Shown in pieces: positions 1-6,022 of a stretch of DNA of 11,006 nt. The notes beneath the pieces are model-generated. The model worked only from the letters and a program-made list of their open reading frames with translations, was not told the origin of the DNA and searched no databases. Source of the DNA: an uncultured Chloroflexota bacterium (GTDB taxonomy: Bacteria; Chloroflexota; Chloroflexia; Chloroflexales; Roseiflexaceae); NCBI GenBank assembly GCA_937876225.1, contig CALFIC010000029.1, forward strand, positions 1 to 11,006, given 5' to 3'. Both the position numbers and the translations under genes were made by a program. How positions within the stretch are numbered: the stretch's first letter is position 1; each line of letters begins with the position of its first letter.

Positions 1-3
1 TAC

Positions 4-44
4 GGGCGAATCATGCTGGCGAATGCATTCGCCGCTATTCGCCC
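4..44. repeat. Nested palindromic repeat upstream of the transporter
   Basis: An outer inverted repeat GGGCGAAT (4-11) / ATTCGCCC (37-44) encloses a second perfect palindrome, GGCGAATGCATTCGCC (18-33). Both use the same GGCGAAT/ATTCGCC core, so the element looks like stacked copies of one short palindrome. No T-run follows on either strand, which argues against a simple intrinsic terminator. It resembles the small dispersed palindromes that fill intergenic space in some Chloroflexota and Cyanobacteria; that comparison is from memory. The left window edge hides what lies upstream. Confidence 0.6.
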
Positions 45-94
45 TGAGGATGTGATAGGCTACCTACACACCACCATCACCCCAAGGAATAGCA

Positions 95-925
95 ATGAAC
101 TCATTATTAATCATCGCTGGCCTCAGCTCGGCTCTCTGTTATGGCATCAGTGATTATGTAGGTGGCCGAGCCAGTGCCCGGATTGCGATTGTGCAGGTGC
201 TGGTCATCGGCGAACTCATCGGCGCTGGCGCATTGTGGGCACTAGCGTGGTGGTATCACGACGCGTGGCTGGCAACGGAGTTGATTGGGGTGGCTGTAGG
301 CGCAGGGATGGTGGGGGCAATAGGCGTTGCGAGCCTTTATCACGGTATTGCTCGTGGTCATGCGGCCATCGCTGCGCCAATATCAGCATTACTTGCCGCC
401 GTCATCCCCGTCATCTACGGCATTGGGAGTGATGGAATGCCCAAAACACTCGTCCTGGTCGGTATGGCAATCGGGATTATCGCCATCGTGCTCAATTCGC
501 TATCGGGCAGCATCGACCGCTTTGCTGGCTTGTGGCAAGGGGTATTGGCGGGGGTAGCATTTGGGGTGTACTTTGTGTTGCTCAAATACTTAGGCCAAGC
601 GCATGCGCTCTTTTTGCCATTGGCGATGAGTCGCTCGTGTGCCTTGCTCATCACCATCCCATGGCTGCTCATCCGCCCGGGCGGGCGCACCAGTGCTACC
701 GGCATCGGGTTGGCGATTGTGGCGGGGGGTTTCGATATTGCAGCGGGGATGTGGTACATCTTGGCGACCCAATCGGGGCGCATCGATATCGCCGGCGTAC
801 TGGCCTCACTCTACCCAGGCGTGACAGTGTTGCTGGCCTACTTCATCAATCGTGAGCAGATTAGTATCCCGCAACGCTGGGGTTTGCTGGCCACGATTAT
901 TGCCACCGCACTCATCGCCAGCTAG
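95..925 (+). CDS. EamA/DMT-family membrane transporter
   Basis: This 276-residue protein is hydrophobic almost throughout. About ten membrane segments fall into two similar halves, the pattern of the drug/metabolite transporter superfamily with tandem EamA domains. The first half begins with a glycine- and serine-rich helix containing the SSALCYGISDYVGGRAS stretch, and the second begins near residue 145 with FAGLWQGVLAGVAFGVYF. Family members export or exchange small metabolites across the inner membrane; the substrate cannot be read from sequence. The ATG at 95 follows AAGGAA at 84-89 with 5 bp spacing, supporting this start. Length is slightly under the usual 290-300 residues but both halves seem complete. 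The stop lies 4 bp from the stop of the opposing repair gene. Family call is firm, substrate unknown. Confidence 0.85.
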   Translation: MNSLLIIAGLSSALCYGISDYVGGRASARIAIVQVLVIGELIGAGALWALAWWYHDAWLATELIGVAVGAGMVGAIGVASLYHGIARGHAAIAAPISALLAAVIPVIYGIGSDGMPKTLVLVGMAIGIIAIVLNSLSGSIDRFAGLWQGVLAGVAFGVYFVLLKYLGQAHALFLPLAMSRSCALLITIPWLLIRPGGRTSATGIGLAIVAGGFDIAAGMWYILATQSGRIDIAGVLASLYPGVTVLLAYFINREQISIPQRWGLLATIIATALIAS

Positions 926-929
926 ATGA

Positions 930-1442
930 TTACATGGCCAGCCAGCCTTCGTGGCGCAACAGCCATTCTTTGCGATGTAGGCCGCCCGCATAGCCGGTCA
1001 AGGCGTTGTTGCTGCCCACTACCCGATGGCACGGCAAAATAATCGCGATGGGATTGAGGCCATTGGTACGCCCTACGGCACGGCTGGCAGTTGGCCGACC
1101 GATGCGCTGCGCCAAGGTGCCATAGCTAATGGCCGTGCCGGCAGGGATAGCACGTAAGGCCAGCCAAACATTTTGTTGAAACGGGGTACCGCCCGTGTCA
1201 ACAGGCAAGTCATCACAGGCAATTAAATCACCAGCAAAATAGGCCTGGATGCGCGATACAGCCTCGAGCGGGTCAGATTTTTCTACCAATGTATAGCCAT
1301 TATGACCGTAGCGATGCGCCAACAATTGATGCATGCGATCACGGTAGTCGATATAGTCGAGTACATGCACAGCGTGGTCGTTGCAGGCCAACAGCAATTC
1401 GCCGATAGGCGAGGTAATCTGGGTAAGGGTCAATTGCACCAT
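930..1442 (-). CDS. ogt: Methylated-DNA--[protein]-cysteine S-methyltransferase (Ogt type)
   Basis: This is a suicide repair enzyme that moves the alkyl group from O6-alkylguanine (and O4-alkylthymine) in DNA onto its own cysteine. With the start at 1442 the protein has 170 residues, normal for Ogt. The active-site motif PCHR is at 137-140 with acceptor Cys138. The helix-turn-helix region includes AISYGTLAQRIGRPTASRAVG (the conserved Tyr107, and Arg121 as the probable arginine finger), and the family-typical GYAGGLHRKEWLLRHEG follows. An in-frame ATG at 1463 would add seven residues (MPPKGTS), but AAAGGAAC sits just upstream of the ATG at 1442 at good spacing, so the shorter form is preferred. 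No Ada-type regulatory domain is present. It is divergent from the S41 peptidase and convergent with the transporter. Confidence 0.93.
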   Translation of the reverse strand: MVQLTLTQITSPIGELLLACNDHAVHVLDYIDYRDRMHQLLAHRYGHNGYTLVEKSDPLEAVSRIQAYFAGDLIACDDLPVDTGGTPFQQNVWLALRAIPAGTAISYGTLAQRIGRPTASRAVGRTNGLNPIAIILPCHRVVGSNNALTGYAGGLHRKEWLLRHEGWLAM

Positions 1443-1479
1443 AGAAGTTCCTTTGGGTGGCATAGTAACGACGTCCCAT

Positions 1480-1485
1480 ATTATA
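1480..1485 (-). promoter_or_regulatory. Possible -10 box for ogt
   Basis: On the minus strand this hexamer reads TATAAT, a perfect sigma-70 -10, placed so that transcription would begin about 30 nt before the ogt start at 1442. The -35 position, 17 bp further upstream, falls in the hairpin repeat at 1491-1530 and has no good match to TTGACA. The repeat may therefore have displaced or replaced the original -35. This is a moderate call based on one hexamer. Confidence 0.4.
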
Positions 1486-1490
1486 CAGTA

Positions 1491-1530
1491 GAGACGCAGG
1501 GATCTCTCAGAGACGCAGCCTGCTGCGTCT
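1491..1530. repeat. GAGACGCAG direct/inverted repeat with hairpin
   Basis: GAGACGCAG occurs twice in direct orientation (1491-1499 and 1510-1518). The second copy pairs with CTGCGTCT (1523-1530), forming a perfect 8-bp stem with a CCTG loop. The same core recurs as the inner hairpin of the element at 4085-4112, so this is a dispersed repeat, not a gene-specific site. It lies between two divergent genes, so it cannot terminate either of them. Confidence 0.65.
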
Positions 1531-1606
1531 TTACGCTAATGATAGACTCATATGGCATTGGTAAAATCACTACAATCGTTTATTAGAGAAAAGTGACATT
1601 ATTACT

Positions 1607-2848
1607 ATGCGTGATATTTTACGATTACGGTTACCAATCTGGTTTGTAATGCCTTTACTCATGCTCACGAGTATCATTATGCTTGGTGCCGGATATCTAG
1701 TAGCGCATCAACTCAGCACCCCCTGTTCGTTGAGCACTACCGAATGTAGTAAGTTGACGCGCTTATACACGGCCTGGGAGATTGTGAGCAAGAATTATGT
1801 CGACCCCAAATCAGTTGACACCGATGCCATGATTGACGGGGCGATTAGTGGGATGGTCGACAGCCTTGGCGACCGTGGCCACAGCCGCTACATCTCCCCC
1901 AAAGATGCCGCTGCTGAGCACGAAGCCCTACAAGGGAGCTTCGAAGGCATCGGCGCCTATCTAAGTGAACGAGATGGCTATGTAATCATCGCCGCCCCTA
2001 TCGAAGGCTCACCTGCTGCCGCTGCCGGAATTTTGCCCGGCGACCGCGTCACCAAAGTCGATGGCGTCGACATGCGCACCGCCACGATTACCGAACTCCA
2101 ACGCAAAGTGCGTGGCCCTGGTGGCACCCAAGTGGTCCTCGATATCACCCACGAAGACGGTACCACGATGACGGTCACGATTACCCGTGCCACGATCGAT
2201 ATCCCCAGTGTGACGTGGAAGATGTTGCCGGGGGGCGTGGCACTCTTGCACCTCAATCAGTTTTCGGCTAAAGCAAGTGGTGACATGCAAACCGCCCTGA
2301 CCGAAATTAAGGCGGCCAATGCCAAATCCATCGTCCTCGATTTGCGCAACAATCCAGGTGGCTATGTCGATCAATTGATGAATGTCGCCGGACAATTTTT
2401 GCCAGCAAACACTACCGTGCTTATCGAATCAAGTCGAGACGGCACCCAGACACCCTACAAAACCGAAGGTACGGGGCTAGCAACCGACATACCAATGGTG
2501 GTACTCGTCAACAACAATAGCGCAAGTGCCGCCGAAATCTTGGCCGGCGCATTGCAATCAGCCAAACGGAGCGTGATTATCGGTGAAGCTACCTTTGGGA
2601 CGGCCACCGTACTCCGTTCGTATCCGCTCGATGCCGGCGCCGAAATCCGCCTCGGCACCACCCAATGGTTGACCCCAGACGGCAAAGTAGTACGCGGCAA
2701 AGGGATTAGCCCGGATATCGAAGTAACTTTGCGCACGTTGTCGAATATTTTGATTCCTTCCGCTGCAGCCAAACTGAGTCAAGCCGAATTGCTCAAAAGC
2801 ACCGACACCCAATTAGTGCGCGCCTTACAAGAATTAGGCCTCAAATAA
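1607..2848 (+). CDS. S41 family peptidase (CtpA/Prc-like) with PDZ domain; catalytic Lys replaced
   Basis: This 413-residue protein is anchored by an N-terminal membrane segment (about 11-34) and should act outside the cytoplasmic membrane. Order: membrane anchor, helical segment about 48-105, PDZ domain about 108-195 (EGIGAYLSERDGYVIIAAPIEGSPA then GILPGDRVTKVDG), S41 core about 200-375. The core has the family-typical DLRNNPGG (245-252), the nucleophile region NNNSASAAEILAGALQ (Ser307 by alignment with E. coli Prc Ser430) and WLTPDGKVVRGKGISPDI. In typical members the base lysine sits in TFGKG, 25 residues after the serine. Here the stretch is TFGTATVL and Thr332 occupies that place. The protein may be a non-classical peptidase or an inactive scaffold, though I recall FGTGTV variants being common in Chloroflexota. 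C40 and C47 could form a disulfide. The ribosome binding site is weak (GAGAAAAG, rather distant); in-frame ATGs at codons 15 and 20 would cut into the anchor, so 1607 is kept. Confidence 0.88.
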   Translation: MRDILRLRLPIWFVMPLLMLTSIIMLGAGYLVAHQLSTPCSLSTTECSKLTRLYTAWEIVSKNYVDPKSVDTDAMIDGAISGMVDSLGDRGHSRYISPKDAAAEHEALQGSFEGIGAYLSERDGYVIIAAPIEGSPAAAAGILPGDRVTKVDGVDMRTATITELQRKVRGPGGTQVVLDITHEDGTTMTVTITRATIDIPSVTWKMLPGGVALLHLNQFSAKASGDMQTALTEIKAANAKSIVLDLRNNPGGYVDQLMNVAGQFLPANTTVLIESSRDGTQTPYKTEGTGLATDIPMVVLVNNNSASAAEILAGALQSAKRSVIIGEATFGTATVLRSYPLDAGAEIRLGTTQWLTPDGKVVRGKGISPDIEVTLRTLSNILIPSAAAKLSQAELLKSTDTQLVRALQELGLK

Positions 2849-2851
2849 AAC

Positions 2852-2887
2852 ACCCCCCACGGGCGCCATGACGGCGTCCGTGGGGGT
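2852..2887. terminator. Bidirectional intrinsic terminator
   Basis: A long GC-rich hairpin lies between two converging genes, four bases after the peptidase stop. CCCCCACGG (2854-2862) pairs with CCGTGGGGG (2878-2886). An inner GCGCC/GGCGT extends the stem to about 14 bp, with a 5-nt loop at 2868-2872. On the minus strand it is followed by GTGTTTTATTTG, a reasonable U-tract for ending the prenyltransferase transcript. On the plus strand the tail TAAATTATTT is weaker but A/T-rich. The position between the two stop codons fits shared use. Confidence 0.8.
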
Positions 2888-2899
2888 AAATTATTTCCC

Positions 2900-3895
2900 C
2901 TACATGAATTGTTTCCAAATGGCTTCCACAATCAAGCCCAGCAAAAAGAGCAACCCGAAGGTGCGGGTATGCACGAAAGCGTATGGGGCATACCAAAGCG
3001 GCCAAACATCGGGTGGATAGTCAGCAGGGGGTGCGTCGGGACGGATGGTGGTAAAAATCTTGATGGCCGCCCAAGCACTCGGTAGCGCCAGCACCACGAT
3101 TGCCAGCCACGGCGTAAAGACCCCGGTGACAATCAACCAGGCCACAATGGCGTATTCGGCCACAAACAAGGCAATAGCCACGTAGCGCGCCAGCACGTCA
3201 CCCAGCAACACCGGCAACGTGCGGATGTTGCTGATGCGATCTGACGGCATTTTGTCGATGTGTTTACCAAACAATACGGTGGTCGCAGCCAAGGTTTGGG
3301 GCAGGCTAATCAACACTGCCGCCCATGACCACTGCCCGGTAATCACGAAATAACCGCCACCGACCATCAACGGTCCCCACACCACTAACACGGCGATTTC
3401 GCCCATGCCGATGTACTTGAGGGGCCAGGTATAAAAAATCACGAAACCGGCGCCGATCAGCAACAATTCAAGCGCTAGCGTGCCCCGCAAATAGACCAAA
3501 TAGGCGCCGGGAATCAACGCCAAGGCGCCGGTCACGGCGATATAAAGCAACAGTCCTCGTTGATTGAGCAGGCCATGCACGAGTGGTTGCGGACCATATT
3601 GGGCGCGGAAGTAGTTATTGTGATCGACCCCGGCGCGGTAATCCATCAGGTCGTTAATAAGATTGTTGGCGGCGTGGGCCATTGTCAAACCCACAAACAA
3701 GCAAAGCCACAAAGTCAAATCAAACATGCCGTCATGCCAAGCCCACACGCCGGCAATCATGGCAGAAGTTGCCGTCATCACTAGCACGGCGGCGCGGGAT
3801 GCCACCAGCCAGCGCGAGATGATGTCGAGCGCTTGCCATTCTGCCAGGCTCAAGCGTGGAATGGTACGCAAGGCCTTGCCCCACATTGCAATCAT
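2900..3895 (-). CDS. UbiA-superfamily prenyltransferase (MenA-like)
   Basis: This integral membrane enzyme should transfer a polyprenyl chain from its diphosphate to an aromatic or similar acceptor. The 331 residues give about nine membrane helices. The first Asp-rich motif is NLINDLMDYRAGVD (78-91, with D82, D85 and D91), as in MenA-type NDxxDxxxGxD. The second is KHIDKMPSDR (211-220, D214 and D218), followed by the family-typical RTLPVLLG (225-232). These bind diphosphate through Mg2+. The MenA-like pattern and the divergent UbiB-type gene suggest menaquinone or another isoprenoid quinone. Chlorophyll- or glycerolipid-type acceptors cannot be excluded. The N-terminus is about 20 residues longer than the core fold. 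The start at 3895 is backed by AAAGGAGA at 3901-3908 with good spacing; the ATG three codons in has no such site. I do not assign menA because the acceptor is not shown. Confidence 0.85.
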   Translation of the reverse strand: MIAMWGKALRTIPRLSLAEWQALDIISRWLVASRAAVLVMTATSAMIAGVWAWHDGMFDLTLWLCLFVGLTMAHAANNLINDLMDYRAGVDHNNYFRAQYGPQPLVHGLLNQRGLLLYIAVTGALALIPGAYLVYLRGTLALELLLIGAGFVIFYTWPLKYIGMGEIAVLVVWGPLMVGGGYFVITGQWSWAAVLISLPQTLAATTVLFGKHIDKMPSDRISNIRTLPVLLGDVLARYVAIALFVAEYAIVAWLIVTGVFTPWLAIVVLALPSAWAAIKIFTTIRPDAPPADYPPDVWPLWYAPYAFVHTRTFGLLFLLGLIVEAIWKQFM

Positions 3896-3944
3896 GGTAA
3901 TCTCCTTTGATAAAACCGATTGAATGGCGCTATGATACCATACA

Positions 3945-3974
3945 ATACCTATTTTTATGCATAAAAATAGGTAT
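3945..3974. repeat. Perfect 30-bp palindrome in the ubiA/ubiB-like spacer
   Basis: The arm ATACCTATTTTTATG (3945-3959) is followed directly by its exact reverse complement (3960-3974), with no loop and no mismatch. It lies about 50 bp upstream of the prenyltransferase start and about 270 bp upstream of the kinase start. It could be a two-fold operator for a dimeric regulator, or an A/T-rich cruciform or repeat. It differs in sequence from the GC-rich repeats elsewhere in the window. As an RNA the stem would have no loop, so a DNA-level role seems more likely. Function is inference. Confidence 0.7.
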
Positions 3975-4068
3975 GTTGCACAGTTTTTTATTCACAAAAT
4001 TTGTATTTTTTATCATGAAAACATCTGTTGCTTATCTAATTTTATGCTTATCCTGTGGCAAGCCAGGG

Positions 4069-4150
4069 GAGATTCCACGCTATTGTACAGACGCAGCAGG
4101 CTGCATCTGTACGGTTGCCAGCGCAACCGGCATGAAATGACGTGGGGATG
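4069..4150. repeat. Nested hairpin repeat, copy A
   Basis: Outer arms GAGATTCCACGC (4069-4080) and GGCATGAAATGACG (from 4129) are imperfectly complementary and match those of the element at 5921-5972. Between them lie two further hairpins. The first is GTACAGACGCAGC (4085-4097) against GCTGCATCTGTAC (4100-4112), 13-bp arms with one mismatch and a 2-nt loop. The second is GGTTGC (4113-4118) against GCAACC (4123-4128), with loop CAGC. The first inner hairpin shares its AGACGCAGC core with the repeat at 1491-1530. This looks like one small repeat inserted into another. The stretch is non-coding although the downstream kinase frame happens to stay open through it. Confidence 0.7.
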
Positions 4151-4187
4151 GTGTTTTGGCGTAGATATTGCAGCAGGCACAACTCGG

Positions 4188-4193
4188 TATAAT
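4188..4193 (+). promoter_or_regulatory. -10 box of the UbiB-like kinase promoter
   Basis: A perfect TATAAT lies 51 bp before the GTG start at 4245. No good -35 is visible: the hexamer 17 bp upstream reads ATATTG, and TTGCAG is only 14 bp away. The predicted transcription start, near 4200, coincides with the base of the stem-loop at 4198-4224, which supports this as a real leader. Confidence 0.5.
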
Positions 4194-4197
4194 AAAA

Positions 4198-4224
4198 GGG
4201 AAGCACTATGCGTAGTGCATTCCC
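4198..4224 (+). promoter_or_regulatory. 5' leader stem-loop of the kinase transcript
   Basis: GGGAA-GCACTA (4198-4208) pairs with TAGTGC (4213-4218) and TTCCC (4220-4224), with one bulged A at 4219 and a TGCG loop. If transcription starts near 4200 the hairpin would sit at the extreme 5' end of the mRNA, where such structures can protect it from decay. It ends 7 nt before the ribosome binding site AAAGGA (4232-4237). It may instead be another dispersed palindrome; role is inference. Confidence 0.45.
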
Positions 4225-4244
4225 GTCACCTAAAGGATATCACT

Positions 4245-5756
4245 GTGAACCACTGGCGATTTTGGCGATTATATTTCACGCTCCTAAGCATCGTCGTCCA
4301 TATTTTCATCTACGACATTTTGTTGGGGCGCTGGTTTGGGGGCAGCACGATTCGGCGTTGGGTGCGCTTAGCGCGCCGCTTCCGGCGGCTGGCGATCGAC
4401 CTTGGCGGCGTGCCCATCAAACTTGGGCAGTTCCTCAGTGTGCGGGTCGATGTATTGCCAGCGCCAGTCACCGCCGTGCTGGCCGATTTGCGTGACCAAG
4501 TGCCCCCCGTCGATTTTGCGCATATCATCCCCGTATTTGCAGCAGCCTGGGGACAAAGGTACGACGACGTGATGGAGGATTTTGATAGCACACCGGTGGC
4601 GGCGGCCTCGCTCGGGCAGGTCTACAAGGCGCGCCGGCGTGATGATCAGCGGCTAGTGGCCATTAAAGTGTTGCGCCCGGGCATCCACACCGTGATTAAT
4701 ACCGATTTAGCCGCGGTGCAGGCGATTGTGCGCTTAATCAAAAACTATCCCTTGATCCGCCAGCGTGCCGATTTACAGCGGATTTTTGATGAGTTTGCGT
4801 TGGTATTACGCCAAGAGCTGGATTATCGCATCGAGGCCAACAACAACGCTACCTTAGCGGGATTCCTCGACCAAATGCCCCGCGTGGCCTTGCCCGTCAT
4901 CCACCCCGATTTGTCGAATCGTGATGTGTTAGTGATGGACTGGGTAGACGGGATCAGCCCCGACAATGGGGATGCACTCACCGCCGCCGGGATTGATCGC
5001 AAAGCGGTAGCGGCCCAGCTCCTCGACATTTTTTTTACGCAATGCTTTGTGCATGGCACCTTCCACGCCGACCCCCACCCCGGCAATTTGTTGATTGTCC
5101 CCAAGGGCAACGGTGAGTGGGCGCTCACCTTGCTGGATCTGGGGGCGGTGGCGCATGTACCAGCCCCCTTGCAAAAACATTTGCGGGCGGGGGTGATTGC
5201 CATGGTAGGCAACGATGTACCGCGCCTCATCCAGGCCTTTGACGATTTGGGGATGATTTTGCCCGATGCCGACCGTGACGATATCCAGCGTGTTTTGCGG
5301 CGGGTACTCGCCGATGTATTTGACCGCAGCATCGCCGATTTGCGCACTATTGACGTCAAAAGTATCGCCTACGACACCCGTGATGTGATGCTCACCTTAC
5401 CCTTTCAGTTACCGCAGGATGTGGTTTATCTCGGGCGGGCCTTGGGGTTGTTGAGTGGGGTGGTGACGATGCTCGACCCCGAGATTAATTTCTTTCGGGC
5501 GGCACAGCCACTCGCACAACGCTGGTTGAAGGATGGCCAAGGGTCGTTGATCGACGGAGCAATCAAGCTGGGACGACAGCTGATTGGGTTGCCGCAGCGC
5601 CTCGATGGCGTGCTCAACCAACTCGAACAAGGGCAGTTGCGGGTCGATATGCGCCGCCTCGAACGCCAGCTCCAGCGCATGGAAACGACCCAACGCCGTC
5701 GCGACATGCTGATTGTGGCGCTGGTGCTGGTGGTGGGATATTTTGTGTGGCGGTAG
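4245..5756 (+). CDS. UbiB/AarF/ABC1 family atypical kinase
   Basis: This 503-residue member of the UbiB (COQ8/ADCK) family belongs to the atypical protein-kinase-like ATPases that support isoprenoid quinone synthesis. Visible motifs: KLGQ (59-62) followed by LSVRVDVLP, the family's N-terminal KxGQ signature; the alanine-rich loop AAASLGQVYKA (119-129) replacing the glycine loop; Lys141 in AIKVLRPG; ELDYRIEA (191-198); the catalytic HGTFHADPHPGN (270-281, with D276 and N281); and LLDLGAVAH (296-304) at the DFG-like metal site, where family members usually carry DFGMVG. A membrane segment near residues 8-29 and another at about 488-501 suggest membrane attachment. The frame is open back to 3957, but that stretch is full of hairpin repeats. 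GTG at 4245 has AAAGGA at 4232-4237 with 7 bp spacing, so it is taken as the start. Transcribed divergently from a UbiA-type prenyltransferase. Confidence 0.9.
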   Translation: MNHWRFWRLYFTLLSIVVHIFIYDILLGRWFGGSTIRRWVRLARRFRRLAIDLGGVPIKLGQFLSVRVDVLPAPVTAVLADLRDQVPPVDFAHIIPVFAAAWGQRYDDVMEDFDSTPVAAASLGQVYKARRRDDQRLVAIKVLRPGIHTVINTDLAAVQAIVRLIKNYPLIRQRADLQRIFDEFALVLRQELDYRIEANNNATLAGFLDQMPRVALPVIHPDLSNRDVLVMDWVDGISPDNGDALTAAGIDRKAVAAQLLDIFFTQCFVHGTFHADPHPGNLLIVPKGNGEWALTLLDLGAVAHVPAPLQKHLRAGVIAMVGNDVPRLIQAFDDLGMILPDADRDDIQRVLRRVLADVFDRSIADLRTIDVKSIAYDTRDVMLTLPFQLPQDVVYLGRALGLLSGVVTMLDPEINFFRAAQPLAQRWLKDGQGSLIDGAIKLGRQLIGLPQRLDGVLNQLEQGQLRVDMRRLERQLQRMETTQRRRDMLIVALVLVVGYFVWR

Positions 5757-5920
5757 GGTGGCAACAGCGGATTTTATGTATCTCGCACAGGGCACGCAGC
5801 GGACGCGGAGATATCACCCGGGCGATTGCTACGGCGAGGAGATATGTGCATGGCCCATGGAATGACACCACGACGATGAATACTGATGTGCCGTAGCATA
5901 CCTCATTGGCGCCCCGCACG
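5757..5920. other. Non-coding spacer after the kinase, degenerate repeats
   Basis: No supported gene and no clear terminator are seen here. A purine-biased stretch at 5781-5819 (CACAGGGCACGCAGCGGACG followed by CGGAG) has the look of a degenerate direct-repeat family. GGAGATAT occurs twice (5807-5814 and 5838-5845). At 5856-5865 CCATGGAATGAC-like sequence repeats the right arm of the nested hairpin element found downstream, so a broken copy probably lies here. Minus-strand open frames across this stretch have no family features. Confidence 0.5.
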
Positions 5921-5972
5921 GAGATTCCACGCGACGGGTGCGCACACCCTGCATGGAATGACGCTGGGGTGG
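5921..5972. repeat. Nested hairpin repeat, copy B
   Basis: Left arm GAGATTCCACGC (5921-5932) is identical to that of copy A. The right arm GCATGGAATGACG (5951-5963) pairs with it over ATTCCACGC/GCATGGAAT with one mismatch. Inside is an unrelated perfect hairpin, GGGTG (5936-5940) / CACCC (5945-5949) with loop CGCA. The flank after the right arm (CTGGGGTGG) also resembles copy A (TGGGGATGG). The element ends about 20 bp before the promoter of the next operon. Confidence 0.7.
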
Positions 5973-5993
5973 AGTATAGAGGGTGCGGTTGCG

Positions 5994-6022
5994 TTGACAC
6001 TGCCCGCGTTGACGTTTAAGAT
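5994..6022 (+). promoter_or_regulatory. Sigma-70 type promoter of the five-gene set
   Basis: The -35 TTGACA (5994-5999) is perfect, the spacer is 17 bp, and the -10 TAAGAT (6017-6022) matches at four of six positions. Transcription would start near 6029, giving a leader of about 35 nt to the GTG at 6064. GCGTTGAC is repeated directly at 5991-5998 and 6006-6013, one copy over the -35 and one in the spacer, which could form an operator. Confidence 0.65.

Noticed and set aside
1302..1586. Plus-strand open frame across the ogt start and the repeat
   Set aside because: It overlaps ogt on the opposite strand and runs through a hairpin repeat. No ribosome binding site or family feature.
3907..4140. 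77-codon plus-strand frame in the prenyltransferase/kinase spacer
   Set aside because: It starts next to the prenyltransferase ribosome binding site, passes through the perfect palindrome and the nested hairpin, and shows no family similarity.
3957..4244. Upstream in-frame extension of the UbiB-like kinase (96 extra codons)
   Set aside because: It crosses a palindrome arm, nested hairpin repeats and a consensus -10 box. The translated stretch has no family similarity, and GTG 4245 has a proper ribosome binding site.
4823..5359. Minus-strand open frame (178 codons) opposite the kinase
   Set aside because: It lies entirely within the well-supported kinase gene; composition is Ser/Arg/Thr-rich with no recognisable domain.
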